This document shows positions 22,193-31,672 of a DNA stretch of 32,171 nt, one piece after another. Position 1 is the first letter of the stretch. Every line of letters starts with the position of its first letter. The stretch spans positions 22,088-54,258 of the forward strand of contig PBLU01000010.1 in assembly GCA_002721875.1 (NCBI GenBank), given 5' to 3'. The stretch comes from Chloroflexota bacterium (GTDB lineage Bacteria; Chloroflexota; Dehalococcoidia; UBA1151; TMED-70). Under the pieces are notes generated by a model. The model made no database searches and was not told the origin of the DNA. It saw only the letters and a list, made by a program, of their open reading frames with translations. A program made the translations under genes and the position numbers.

Positions 22193-23578
22193 ATGGTTTT
22201 ATCAGATAAACTTTTTCCTCATGACATATCAGCAGAAGAGTCAGTTATTGGATCCCTTCTATTGGATGGATTAGCATTCACTAAAATTGCATCATTTTTA
22301 GAGCCAGAACATTTTTATCTTGAACCGAATAAAATTATCTTTGAAATTGCCAGAGATTTGTTTAATAGACAAGAACCAATCAATCAAATAAGTATTGCCC
22401 ATGAACTAGAAACTCAAGAAAAATTAGAAGATGTGGGAGGTAGAGCATATCTAGCAAAAGTTGTTGATGTTGTTCCAACCTCAATACACATAAAACATTA
22501 TGCAAACTTAGTTCGAAGAACTGCAACAATGAGAACACTGATTAACGCTGCTGAAAATATCTCAGAAATTGGTTTTGATAATGATCCTGATATTGAGAAT
22601 GCCTTATCCAAAGCAGAGGATATTATTTATAGCATTAGAAATGATCAACCCAGCAGAGATTTTGTTCCACTAAGAGAAACCTTAACTCCATATCTAGAAT
22701 CATCTTCCTCTGATCTTAATGATGATGAAAATAGGCCAATTAGTTCAGGATTTAAGTTACTAGATGATCTTTTAGGAGGCTTGCAAAGATCAGATATGCT
22801 AGTCCTGGCTGCAAGACCTTCGGTAGGTAAATCAATGTTTGCATTAAATTTAGCTATTAATGCAGCTATGAATGATCAAAAGGTAGCAATTTACTCTTTA
22901 GAAATGGGAAGAGAACAAATTGCAACAAGAATGCTTGCTACTCAAGCAAGAGTAAATATGCATTCTTTAAGAATGATGAGATTAAGCTCTTCTCAAGAAA
23001 ATAGATTAGTAGATGCTATTGGTAGATTATCAGATTTATCTATATTTATAGATGATTCTCCCGTTCAAGGAGTAGCAGAAATGAGAGGTAAGGCACGTAG
23101 ATTACAACTAGAGTACGGTCTTGATTTTATTATCGTTGATTATATGCAACTAATAAGTAACAATAAAGGAAGTAGAGAAACTAACAGAGCCCAAGAAGTT
23201 TCAGAAATTTCAAGACAAATTAAGGCAATGGCAAGAGATCTCAAAGTTCCAGTTATTGCAATTTCACAACTTTCGAGAGCAATTGAACATCGTCAATCTC
23301 ATAGACCTCTACTATCTGATTTGAGAGAGTCAGGATCTATAGAACAAGATGCCGATGTTGTAATGTTTATACATAGAGAAGAAAAATTCACAACTAAGGA
23401 AGATTGGATAAAAAATAATCCTGGAGTTCCTTATCCTGAAGGTCAAGCAGAAATAATTGTGGCAAAACATAGAAATGGACCTACTGATACCATCCCTCTT
23501 GCTGTTGATGATTCAATTGGTAGATTTGTAACAATAGATTCTGTTAAAAATAATCAATTATCAACTCAAGAGAACTAA
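22193..23578 (+). CDS. dnaB: Replicative DNA helicase DnaB
   Basis: DnaB is the hexameric 5'-3' replicative helicase. The 461-aa protein has the N-terminal domain (HDISAEESVIGSLLLDGLAFTKIASFLEPEHFYLEPNKIIFE) and the RecA-like domain with Walker A ARPSVGKS (207-214). These are followed by YSLEMGREQIATRML, the Walker B region DFIIVDYMQLI, SRQIKAMARDLKVPVIAISQLSRAIE and DLRESGSIEQDADVVMFIHRE. No intein is inserted. The stop is 2 bp before the TTG of the double-AAA+ loader-like gene, which implies a shared operon and possibly a fixed protein ratio. Confidence 0.97.
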   Translation: MVLSDKLFPHDISAEESVIGSLLLDGLAFTKIASFLEPEHFYLEPNKIIFEIARDLFNRQEPINQISIAHELETQEKLEDVGGRAYLAKVVDVVPTSIHIKHYANLVRRTATMRTLINAAENISEIGFDNDPDIENALSKAEDIIYSIRNDQPSRDFVPLRETLTPYLESSSSDLNDDENRPISSGFKLLDDLLGGLQRSDMLVLAARPSVGKSMFALNLAINAAMNDQKVAIYSLEMGREQIATRMLATQARVNMHSLRMMRLSSSQENRLVDAIGRLSDLSIFIDDSPVQGVAEMRGKARRLQLEYGLDFIIVDYMQLISNNKGSRETNRAQEVSEISRQIKAMARDLKVPVIAISQLSRAIEHRQSHRPLLSDLRESGSIEQDADVVMFIHREEKFTTKEDWIKNNPGVPYPEGQAEIIVAKHRNGPTDTIPLAVDDSIGRFVTIDSVKNNQLSTQEN

Positions 23579-23580
23579 TT

Positions 23581-24936
23581 TTGGAAAGCCTAAAAGAGAT
23601 ATTAAATAAAAGAAAACAACAGGGATTTTTTTCTGTAAATTCAATAAATGATCCATACTTAGATGACTGTAAAGTTTGCAATCAAGCAAGGTGGATTATT
23701 GTAAATAATGAAACAGTTCCATGCAATTTGTGTGATAAATCTTTTGAAGATGATATAGATATCAAGATTAGAATTAAGTATGCTGGTTTAGACCAGTTGA
23801 TGGAATATAAATTAATTAATTTCAAAGTTGACGGCTCAGTTGGAAAATCTGAACCATCAAAATTAAGAAATTACTTAAATTTAGCTAAAGATTTCTCTAA
23901 AAATCCGATGGGATGGTTAGTCATTAATGGTCCTACAGGTACTGGTAAAACGCATCTAGCAGCTGGAATTGCAATTAATTGTGTAGAAAATTCATCACCA
24001 GTAATTTATAAATCAATACAAGAGATTGTAGATATAGTTACAAATACAAATCCCGAAGATGAATCGTTCAAAGATCTAATAAATTTTCCATTTTTAGTGA
24101 TAGATGATTTTGGTAATCAAACATATTCAGACTGGATTGAGGAAAAAATAGACCATCTTTTTACTCACAGGTATACAAGAAAACTTCCAACAGTAATTGC
24201 CTTAAGTTCAAATATTCTAGACTTAGATGATAGATCACAAATGAGATTCACTGACCCTAAACTAGTCCAAAGTATAAATCTTGAATATAAAAAAAATAAT
24301 ATTCTTACTAATGGAATTCCAAAAGTATTTGAAAAAGCTAAACTTACTAAAGAATTAAGAAAACCAATTAAGAATTCTAGTCAATCAGATAAAGTAACAT
24401 ATGATTCTATTGAAATGGCATTATTTAAGTCTAAAGAATATATAAATAGCAAAGATCCTGGTTGGTTGTATATTCATGGGGAAACAGGGTCTGGAAAAAG
24501 CTATTTGAGTGCAGCTATTGCAAATTACTTAGAAAAAAAAGGTAAAGAAGTTTTTTTTATAAGCTCTGCTGAGCTAATAGATAAAGTTAGAGAACAATTT
24601 GGTAATAATCAAGGAAAAGGGATAGAATTTGAAAAAGCTAAAGTTGTTGATTTTTTATTCTTAGATGATCTATGGGGACATAATAATACAAAATGGTCTG
24701 ATGAATTAATTTATAATTTATTAGCTTATAGACAAGATAACTTAAAGGCAACTGTCATAAATTCAAGTGTAATTTACGAAAAAATAAAAAAATATGAAAT
24801 AAAAAAGAATCAACTATCATCTGATAGCATTTTTACTGAAAAAATATGCTCAAGAATTTCAAATAAAAATATTGTAGAGCAAATTTCCTTAATTTCTTCT
24901 GACATTAGAAAAAAGAATCTCACTAAAAAAGTCTAA
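23581..24936 (+). CDS. DnaC/DnaI-type helicase-loader-like protein with two tandem AAA+ domains
   Basis: The 451-aa protein starts at TTG. Residues 30-51 form a CxxC(14)CxxC zinc-finger-like element (Cys30, 33, 48, 51), as in the DnaC/DnaI loader N-terminus. Then come two loader-type ATPase domains. The first is about 105-245, with GWLVINGPTGTGKTH (Walker A 117-124), FLVIDDFG (Walker B) and a sensor-1-like ALSSN. The second is about 285-440, with GWLYIHGETGSGKSY (300-307), FLFLDDLW and TVINSS. Known DnaC, DnaI and IstB proteins have a single AAA+ domain. The second domain keeps ICSRI, the expected arginine finger (Arg425); the first has LVQSI with Ser231 there. The position directly after dnaB strongly suggests a role in loading DnaB. 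The TAA overlaps the next ATG by one base. Confidence 0.82.
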   Translation: MESLKEILNKRKQQGFFSVNSINDPYLDDCKVCNQARWIIVNNETVPCNLCDKSFEDDIDIKIRIKYAGLDQLMEYKLINFKVDGSVGKSEPSKLRNYLNLAKDFSKNPMGWLVINGPTGTGKTHLAAGIAINCVENSSPVIYKSIQEIVDIVTNTNPEDESFKDLINFPFLVIDDFGNQTYSDWIEEKIDHLFTHRYTRKLPTVIALSSNILDLDDRSQMRFTDPKLVQSINLEYKKNNILTNGIPKVFEKAKLTKELRKPIKNSSQSDKVTYDSIEMALFKSKEYINSKDPGWLYIHGETGSGKSYLSAAIANYLEKKGKEVFFISSAELIDKVREQFGNNQGKGIEFEKAKVVDFLFLDDLWGHNNTKWSDELIYNLLAYRQDNLKATVINSSVIYEKIKKYEIKKNQLSSDSIFTEKICSRISNKNIVEQISLISSDIRKKNLTKKV

Positions 24937-25853
24937 TGGTAAAAATAGTTAGAAATGAAAATGATCTAAAAATCGGTATTGAGATAATAGATGAAAAATC
25001 TAAAGAATTGTTCAATCATGATTCAAAAATTAAAAAAATTTTTGAAGGTTGTCTTTGGGCAGAAGGACCTGTTTATTTAGAAGATAAGAATTTAATAGTT
25101 TGGTCAGATATACCATTCAACAGGATGCTTTACTATGACATCTCAAAAGGAAATACCGGAGTTTATATAAATAATTCAGAATATTCTAATGGAAACAGTA
25201 TTGATTTAGAGGGTAATCATATCACAGCTGAACACGGAGGAAGAGCTATTAGTAAAAGAGATAAGAATGGAAATAGAACAGTAATTGCAGATAATTTTGA
25301 TGGGAAAAAATTAAACTCACCCAATGACCTAGTATGTAAATCAGATGGTTCTATTTGGTTTACTGATCCTCAGTATGGTATAAAAAGTAACTATGAAGGA
25401 TATAAAAGTGAATCTGAACTAGGTTTCAATGGTGTGTATAAAATTGATAAACAAAATAATGTTATTTTGTTAACTAAAGAAATTGATGGCCCAAATGGTA
25501 TAGCTTTTTCGCCTGATGAAAAAATCTTGTATGTAACAGACACAGAAACTACCGGGAACATTTTTTCATTTAAGGTTGATAACGAAAATATTTATGAAAA
25601 AAAAGTGTTTGCTAAACCAAGACCTGGTAAACCAGATGGAATTAAGATTGATGAACTTGGTAATGTCTTTTCCTCTGCTTGGGATGGAGTTCAGATTTTT
25701 TCTCCTTCAGGTGATTTGATTGCAAAAATTCTTCTACCCGAGCAAAGAACTGCAAATTTATGTTTTGGAGGTAAATACTTTAACGAACTTTTTATTACAT
25801 CTGATAAATCTTTATATACAATAGATATGAATGTCAGAGGAAATAGAAACTAA
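24936..25853 (+). CDS. SMP-30/gluconolactonase family lactone hydrolase
   Basis: The 305-aa six-bladed propeller protein has the metal-site pattern of the SMP-30/gluconolactonase family: Glu43 in LWAEGPVYL, Asn130 in LNSPNDLV, Asn187 in DGPNGIAFSPDEK, and Asp234 in KPDGIKID. WFTDPQYGI and LYVTDTE are further family marks. No signal peptide is seen, so it acts in the cytoplasm. The likely reaction is hydrolysis of a sugar lactone to an aldonic acid. That would fit the pentose phosphate genes downstream, but no glucose-6-phosphate or glucose dehydrogenase is present in the window. The start overlaps the loader stop by one base. Confidence 0.85.
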   Translation: MVKIVRNENDLKIGIEIIDEKSKELFNHDSKIKKIFEGCLWAEGPVYLEDKNLIVWSDIPFNRMLYYDISKGNTGVYINNSEYSNGNSIDLEGNHITAEHGGRAISKRDKNGNRTVIADNFDGKKLNSPNDLVCKSDGSIWFTDPQYGIKSNYEGYKSESELGFNGVYKIDKQNNVILLTKEIDGPNGIAFSPDEKILYVTDTETTGNIFSFKVDNENIYEKKVFAKPRPGKPDGIKIDELGNVFSSAWDGVQIFSPSGDLIAKILLPEQRTANLCFGGKYFNELFITSDKSLYTIDMNVRGNRN

Positions 25854-25871
25854 GGTTTGTGAGGCAAGTTT

Positions 25872-27866
25872 ATGAACATTGAAAAAAAATCTATAAATGC
25901 TTTAAGATTTCTTTCTATAGACCAAGTTAATAAAGCATCCTCAGGACATCCTGGAGCTCCTATGGGAGCAGCAAGTATTATATATCTGTTATTTAAGAAG
26001 ATAATGAACCATAATCCTAATAATCCTTATTTCTTGAACAGAGATAGGTTTATACTATCTATAGGACATGCTTCTGCTCTTCTATACTCTATTCTTCATT
26101 TATCAGGATATAAATTCTCAATAAATGATCTTCAAAATTTTCGCCAATTAAATTCAATTACTCCAGGTCATCCCGAAAGAGACTTAGAATTAGGAATTGA
26201 AGTTACCACTGGTCCATTGGGTCAAGGATTTGCCAATGGGGTAGGAATGGCTATTTCTGAAAAAATGATGTCAGAAAAATATGATAACCTCATTGATCAT
26301 CATATATATGGTATAGTCGGGGATGGTGATCTACAGGAAGGTATTTCTTCAGAATCTGCATCTTTAGCTGGTACATTGGGATTAGGAAAAATAATTTATA
26401 TTTATGACTCAAACGGAATATCTATTGACGGTAGCAACGAATTAGCATTTACAGAAAACGTTGCAGAAAGATTTAGGTCTTATAACTGGCATGTGATAGA
26501 AAATGTTGATGGGAATAGTTTAGATCAACTCGAAGCATCTATTGCTATTTCTAAAGACGAAATTAATAAACCATCTCTCATAATTGCTAATACTATAATA
26601 GGCTTTGGTTCTCCAAATAAAGCTGGAACTGAAAATGCTCATGGAGAGCCATTAGGTTCAGAAGAAACAGAACTTACAAAAAATAATTTAGGCTGGAATT
26701 ATAAAGAATTTGAAGTTCCTAAAGATGTCTACGATCATATGGAAGAAATTTCTTCAAAAGGAGATAATTTAGAAATAAAATGGAATCTAGAACTAAAGAA
26801 TTATAAAAATACCAATCCAGATAAATATAAAGATCTTTTACAAGTAAAAAATAGTAAATTACCTTTAGATTGGGATAAAGAAATCAACAATCTTATCAAG
26901 GAAACAAATGAACCTGAAGCAACTCGCGCTTCTTCAGGCTTAGCTATAAATGCTATTTCTAATTCATTAGATAATCTAATAGGTGGATCTGCAGATCTAA
27001 CTGGTTCTACAAATACCCTAATCAAGAACTCAGAAAATTTTTCCAGAAAAGATCCATTAGGTAAGAATATTAAATTTGGAGTTAGAGAACATGGTATGGG
27101 CGGAGTAATTAATGGGATTTCTGCATACGGATCACATAGAGTTTTCGGAGGAACTTTTCTAGTCTTTTCAGACTATATGAGAGGATCTGTTAGATTGAGT
27201 GCTTTATCTGGATTAAATAGTATTTGGATTTTCACACATGATTCAATTGGCTTAGGAGAAGATGGTCCTACCCATCAACCAATTTCTCAACTAATGAGCT
27301 TAAGATCAATACCTAACTTAAATGTTTTTAGACCAGCAGATAGAAGAGAAACAATATTATCTTGGAAATATGCAATTTTAGAAAAAGATAAGCCATCTGC
27401 TCTTATTTTTTCTAGACAAGGACTACCAGATATTAGTACATTATCAAATCTAAAAATTGATTCTAATACATTTTCTAAAGGAGCTTATTCGGTTTATAAG
27501 AATACTAATGATGAACCTGAAATAATTTTTTTATCTACTGGCTCTGAATTAGCAAATACTATTCAAGCATCAAAAACTTTTGAAAATGATTATTCAATAA
27601 GAGTTGTATCAATGCCTTGCTGGGAACTTTTTGACAAACAAGATAAGTCTTATAAAGAAAATTTATTACCTAAAAATACTAAACATATAATTTCTATTGA
27701 AGCTGGGATAGGACTTGGTTGGCAAAAATATACTCAAAATAATGATTCAATAATTTCTATGGAAACATTTGGAGCATCTGCACCAGGAAATAAACTAATA
27801 GACTACTTTGGATTTTCAACTGATAAAATCGTCGAAAGAGTAAAAAAAATAATTAGAAATAAATAG
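25872..27866 (+). CDS. tkt: Transketolase
   Basis: The 664-aa protein is full-length transketolase, a thiamine-diphosphate enzyme that moves two-carbon units between sugar phosphates. Motifs are ASSGHPGAPMGAA (22-34), TGPLGQGFANGVGMA (113-127), the GDG...N cofactor motif beginning GDGDLQEGISSESA (150-163), FGVREHGMGGVINGI, HDSIGLGEDGPTHQPISQL, and the C-terminal domain ending with GASAPGNKLIDYFGFS. A GAGG ribosome binding site lies before the ATG. rpiB starts 3 bases after its stop. It is the first of four sugar-phosphate enzymes in this directon. Confidence 0.96.
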   Translation: MNIEKKSINALRFLSIDQVNKASSGHPGAPMGAASIIYLLFKKIMNHNPNNPYFLNRDRFILSIGHASALLYSILHLSGYKFSINDLQNFRQLNSITPGHPERDLELGIEVTTGPLGQGFANGVGMAISEKMMSEKYDNLIDHHIYGIVGDGDLQEGISSESASLAGTLGLGKIIYIYDSNGISIDGSNELAFTENVAERFRSYNWHVIENVDGNSLDQLEASIAISKDEINKPSLIIANTIIGFGSPNKAGTENAHGEPLGSEETELTKNNLGWNYKEFEVPKDVYDHMEEISSKGDNLEIKWNLELKNYKNTNPDKYKDLLQVKNSKLPLDWDKEINNLIKETNEPEATRASSGLAINAISNSLDNLIGGSADLTGSTNTLIKNSENFSRKDPLGKNIKFGVREHGMGGVINGISAYGSHRVFGGTFLVFSDYMRGSVRLSALSGLNSIWIFTHDSIGLGEDGPTHQPISQLMSLRSIPNLNVFRPADRRETILSWKYAILEKDKPSALIFSRQGLPDISTLSNLKIDSNTFSKGAYSVYKNTNDEPEIIFLSTGSELANTIQASKTFENDYSIRVVSMPCWELFDKQDKSYKENLLPKNTKHIISIEAGIGLGWQKYTQNNDSIISMETFGASAPGNKLIDYFGFSTDKIVERVKKIIRNK

Positions 27867-27868
27867 AT

Positions 27869-28330
27869 ATGAAAATTTGTATAAGTGCTGATCATGGTGG
27901 TTTTGAATTAAAGAAAATCTTAATTAAGCATATTAAATCGTTAGGACTAAACATAGATGATCTTAATGATACAGATTTTGATCCAAAAGACGACTATCCA
28001 GATACAACAAAACTAGTAGCAGAATCTATCTCAAATAATAAATACGATAAGGGTATTGTACTTTGTGGATCAGGAGTAGGAGCTTCAGTCGTTGCAAATA
28101 AGTTCAAGAATGTTAGAGCAGCAATTTGTCATGATACTTACTCAGCCTCCCAAGGAGTTGAACATGATGATATGAATGTAATTTGCTTAGGAGGAAGAAT
28201 AATAACTGAATCATTAGCAAAAGAAATAGTAGAAGAATTCATCAAAGCTGAATTTCAAGATGATGAAAGATTTCAAAGAAGAAAAGATAAAATAAGTGAT
28301 ATAGAACAAAAGAATTTTAGTAATGAATAG
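27869..28330 (+). CDS. rpiB: Ribose-5-phosphate isomerase B (RpiB/LacAB family)
   Basis: The 153-aa protein interconverts ribulose-5-phosphate and ribose-5-phosphate. It opens KICISADHGGFELK, with the conserved ADHGG. The active site is GIVLCGSGVGASVVANK with Cys66, followed by RAAICHDTYSASQGVEHDDMNVICLGGRII, with His88 and His99. Length is normal for the B type. The motif order is that of RpiB rather than of the LacA/LacB pair, but phosphosugar specificity is not proven by sequence. The gene lies 2 bp after tkt and overlaps tal by 8 bp. Confidence 0.92.
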   Translation: MKICISADHGGFELKKILIKHIKSLGLNIDDLNDTDFDPKDDYPDTTKLVAESISNNKYDKGIVLCGSGVGASVVANKFKNVRAAICHDTYSASQGVEHDDMNVICLGGRIITESLAKEIVEEFIKAEFQDDERFQRRKDKISDIEQKNFSNE

Positions 28331-29366
28331 TTTAGATATATTAAAAAATAAAGGACAATCTATTTGGCTGGATTCAATAAGTAAACAGATGATTGATTCA
28401 GGTGACTTAAAAAAAATTATTGATGAAGGCGTAACTGGGATAACAAGTAATCCTTCAATATTTGAAAAGGCTATTACATCAACAAATTTCTACGATTTGG
28501 AAATAGAAAAAGCTATTACGAAAAATAATGATACAAAAAGTATTTTTGAAAAAATTGCATCTAATGACATACAGAAAGGAGCTGATCTTCTTTTAGAAAC
28601 CTATGAAAAAACTAATCAAGATGATGGTTATATTTCTTTAGAAGTTGATCCATCTCTTGCCAATAATAAAGATAAAACTATAGATGAAGCCATAAAACTG
28701 TGGGAAAAAGTAGATAGACCAAATCTAATGATAAAAATTCCTGGTACGAAAAGTGGAATTAAATCTACTGAAATCCTTTTAGAAATGGGAATAAATGTAA
28801 ATGTAACACTTCTTTTCTCATTCAAAAGTTACCAAAATACACTTAATGCATTCATTAATTCTAGAAAAAAGAATAATAAGTCTCGTTCCGTAGCTTCTTT
28901 TTTTATAAGTAGAATTGATACAGCAGCTGATTCAAAAATAAATAATGAATCAATAATATTTCATAAGGTAGCTATAGCTAACGCTTACAATGCTTATGAT
29001 TATTTTAACAAAAATAGATTTAGAATGGATAATAATTTTCAAAAGTTACTTTGGGCGTCAACAAGTGTAAAGTCTAAAGATCTTAAAGAAGATTATTATT
29101 CTGTAAACTTACCTCACGAAAATACTATAAATACCTTACCTCCAGAGACACTTAATTTTATGTTAAATTCTAAACAATTTGAAAATAATCACATTGATTA
29201 TTTCAAAAATAATTACGCAAAAACTCTTACAGAATCTCAAAAATTTTTTAATTTAGAAGATATAACAGATGGACTTCTTATTAATGGTATAGATTTATTT
29301 ATGAACTCCTATAATTCTTTATTAGAAAAATTAGGAGAAAAAGCTAAAAAGTTTACTAAGACTTAA
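28323..29366 (+). CDS. tal: Transaldolase
   Basis: The 347-aa class I aldolase moves a dihydroxyacetone unit between sugar phosphates. It has SIWLDSISKQMIDSGDLKKIIDEGVTGITSNPSIFEKAI (13-50), SLEVDPSLANN (105-115), the Schiff-base Lys138 in LMIKIPGT and INVNVTLLFSF. These features place it in the longer transaldolase type that is often fused to PGI. The fused partner is here a separate gene: tal ends at 29366 and the PGI-like ATG is the very next base. The start overlaps rpiB by 8 bp. Confidence 0.93.
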   Translation: MNSLDILKNKGQSIWLDSISKQMIDSGDLKKIIDEGVTGITSNPSIFEKAITSTNFYDLEIEKAITKNNDTKSIFEKIASNDIQKGADLLLETYEKTNQDDGYISLEVDPSLANNKDKTIDEAIKLWEKVDRPNLMIKIPGTKSGIKSTEILLEMGINVNVTLLFSFKSYQNTLNAFINSRKKNNKSRSVASFFISRIDTAADSKINNESIIFHKVAIANAYNAYDYFNKNRFRMDNNFQKLLWASTSVKSKDLKEDYYSVNLPHENTINTLPPETLNFMLNSKQFENNHIDYFKNNYAKTLTESQKFFNLEDITDGLLINGIDLFMNSYNSLLEKLGEKAKKFTKT

Positions 29367-30812
29367 ATGGACTTATCAAAAATAAAAGAATTTATTATTC
29401 AGCAAAATCTCATAAACAAAATTCATAATAATCCAAAAGAAATATATCCTCTTGGAAGTTTTAATTCCTATTCAACTATACCTCTTGGATGGAATAAAAA
29501 GTTAGATATCAATGATTTTAAGGATAAATATACAAAAATAAATAAATATAAAAAATTTATTTTCATAGGATTAGGTGGATCAATAAACTTAGCCAAAATT
29601 GCAGGATTTATCAACCCTGAAAATATTTACACAATTGATAATTTCAACTTAGACCAAATTGAGGTTATCAAAGAAATTATTAACTCTTATAAATGCGCAA
29701 TATTTATTTGCTCTAAATCTGGAACAACTATGGAAACAAAAATCTTAAGAGATATATTAACGGATGAAAATAAACATGATCTTTTCTATATAAGTGACAA
29801 TTATGAATTAGATCAAGATAAAAGAAGAACACTAATAACTCAAAAAGATATTGGTGGTAGGTTTAGTTTAGTTACTCATTTTGGAATATTACCTTTTGTT
29901 TTAGCAGGATTTTCATTAGAAAAAATAATTCAAAATATTAATGATGCTAATGAAAAATTAAAAATCAATAATTCAGATAATTTAGCCATAAAAATTGCAT
30001 CTATTATGTATAAAAATTATCTATCAGATAAAAAAATTATCTCTATAAATTCAATTCATAAAAATGATTACATTGCTGAATGGTTTGAGCAGTTATTATC
30101 TGAATCTCTAGGAAAAGAAGAATCAGGTCTTTTGCCGATACTTAATAATAATAATTTTTCACCTAATATTATTTTTTCTGATAACTCAGATTCCTTTGAA
30201 ATAAACTCTATTAATATTCAAATCAGTTATGATGAATCTATTTTTTATAAATTTCAAATATTTTTCTATGTAATTGCTTTACTAGGAGCCTTATTAAATA
30301 TTCAACCTTTTGATCAACCAAATGTTGAATTAACAAAAAGATATACTAGAAAATATTTAGAATCAAATAATCCAATAGGAATAAATTTTAAAGATTATTC
30401 ATCACTTAAGATATTTGAAAATAAAATTAAATTACATAATCAAGACAATCAAATACTATCTATACTATTATTCTCAACAATTGTATCCAAAAAACTTTCA
30501 CATAAATTAGAAGAATTAAGGAAATTTTGCTTCAATATTGGAGTTGTTCTTTTAATATATTTTGCACCTACATACTTACATTCAACTGGTCAATTATTAA
30601 AAGGAAGCTTTAGTAATATTCAAAATTTCATAATTTTTTTACACGGTAACGAGGACCAAAATATACAAAATTCATTGTACACTCTTAATACATTCGTCAA
30701 AAAACAGGCAATTTCTGATTTTATGGCTATGAAAGAATGTAAACGAAAAATTCATTTTATAAAGACAATGGAAAATGAATTTATAGAGAAAATAACAAAT
30801 ATTATAGAATGA
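29367..30812 (+). CDS. Glucose-6-phosphate isomerase-like protein (TalPgi-type PGI half)
   Basis: The 481-aa SIS-fold protein has FIGLGGSINLAKIA (66-79), the phosphate-binding SKSGTTMET (116-124), KDIGGRFSLVTHFGILP (160-176), EWFEQLLSESLGKEESGLLPI with the likely catalytic Glu241, NIQPFDQPNVELTK with Lys324, and YLHSTGQLLKG. These match the PGI half of bifunctional transaldolase/PGI proteins rather than classical E. coli-type PGI. It should interconvert glucose-6-phosphate and fructose-6-phosphate. The sequence is unusually Asn/Ile/Lys-rich and looks fast-evolving, but the active-site motifs are intact. It abuts tal with no spacer and overlaps the next ATG in an ATGA arrangement. Confidence 0.85.
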   Translation: MDLSKIKEFIIQQNLINKIHNNPKEIYPLGSFNSYSTIPLGWNKKLDINDFKDKYTKINKYKKFIFIGLGGSINLAKIAGFINPENIYTIDNFNLDQIEVIKEIINSYKCAIFICSKSGTTMETKILRDILTDENKHDLFYISDNYELDQDKRRTLITQKDIGGRFSLVTHFGILPFVLAGFSLEKIIQNINDANEKLKINNSDNLAIKIASIMYKNYLSDKKIISINSIHKNDYIAEWFEQLLSESLGKEESGLLPILNNNNFSPNIIFSDNSDSFEINSINIQISYDESIFYKFQIFFYVIALLGALLNIQPFDQPNVELTKRYTRKYLESNNPIGINFKDYSSLKIFENKIKLHNQDNQILSILLFSTIVSKKLSHKLEELRKFCFNIGVVLLIYFAPTYLHSTGQLLKGSFSNIQNFIIFLHGNEDQNIQNSLYTLNTFVKKQAISDFMAMKECKRKIHFIKTMENEFIEKITNIIE

Positions 30813-31669
30813 TAGATTTTAATAACAATTATTTTATTGCTTTAGATAATAGAACAAATGCTCTATCTTGTAATCTAGAATTATCGAGACCTAAATCCGC
30901 ATTTGAAAAACTTCAAGCAAATAAAGCTGCTCATCTAATTCTAGGAGCCTTAAAAAAAAGTAAAAATCTAGAAAATTACTATATATGGGGAGAGCCAAAC
31001 CTTTGTGAAAGTATATTATTTGAGGCTAAAAATAATAACATAAAGACCGCAATTGCAATTGAACATATTAATAGAGGCGGTATCGCAATCCCAAGCACTA
31101 AGGACATAATAGAAATTATTAGTATTTTTGATCCTGAGCTTCTTAGTGTAAAAATTTATTTTGAAAATAAAAGAAGTAAATTAGCAGAAGAACTAGCCGT
31201 AGAAAGACTCCTAAATCTAATTGAGGTATGTGGAACTTACAAAAAAGGACTAATAATTGATGTTGATTATAAACATAATTTAGAAAAAAATAAAAATCAT
31301 TCTAATAAAGAAGATATATTGCATGGGATAGAAAAACTAATAAATAAAAATATAAAGCCAAGATACTGGGGAATAAGAAATACTGGTGATAAAACTTTTG
31401 ATCAAACCCTAATAGGATTAATGAATCTAGAAAATGAAGAATCTAATAAGTGTATTTTAGAATTCCCACATAAGGAAAAAAAACCTGATGTTTACACCGA
31501 ATCTGATATTAAAAACTATGTTCTAAATTCTGATATTTTTATTGACCATTTGATTGCATGGAGTACTAAACAATCAAATGATGAAAATACAATTTCGGAT
31601 ATAACAGATAAAATTGAAAAATTTGAAAATACAATAAAAAAACAAATTCTTACAAAAATAACATCATAA
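30809..31669 (+). CDS. DUF2090/LacD-IolC-like TIM-barrel aldolase-like protein
   Basis: The 286-aa protein begins NYFIALDNRTNAL, resembling the (L/F)x(L/F)D-H-R strand that opens DUF2090 and LacD-type barrels. IWGEPNLCESILFEAKNNNIKTAIAIE, VKIYFENKRSKLAEELAVERLLNLIEVCGTYKKGLIIDVDY and ILEFPHKEKKPDVY follow the order of strands in the DUF2090 domain, known from IolC-type proteins. A catalytic Lys cannot be placed with certainty; VKIYF holds one candidate. It overlaps the PGI-like gene by 4 bp, so a sugar-phosphate aldolase or related role is suggested by both fold and context. The exact reaction is not known. Confidence 0.6.
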   Translation: MIDFNNNYFIALDNRTNALSCNLELSRPKSAFEKLQANKAAHLILGALKKSKNLENYYIWGEPNLCESILFEAKNNNIKTAIAIEHINRGGIAIPSTKDIIEIISIFDPELLSVKIYFENKRSKLAEELAVERLLNLIEVCGTYKKGLIIDVDYKHNLEKNKNHSNKEDILHGIEKLINKNIKPRYWGIRNTGDKTFDQTLIGLMNLENEESNKCILEFPHKEKKPDVYTESDIKNYVLNSDIFIDHLIAWSTKQSNDENTISDITDKIEKFENTIKKQILTKITS

Positions 31670-31672
31670 GTT

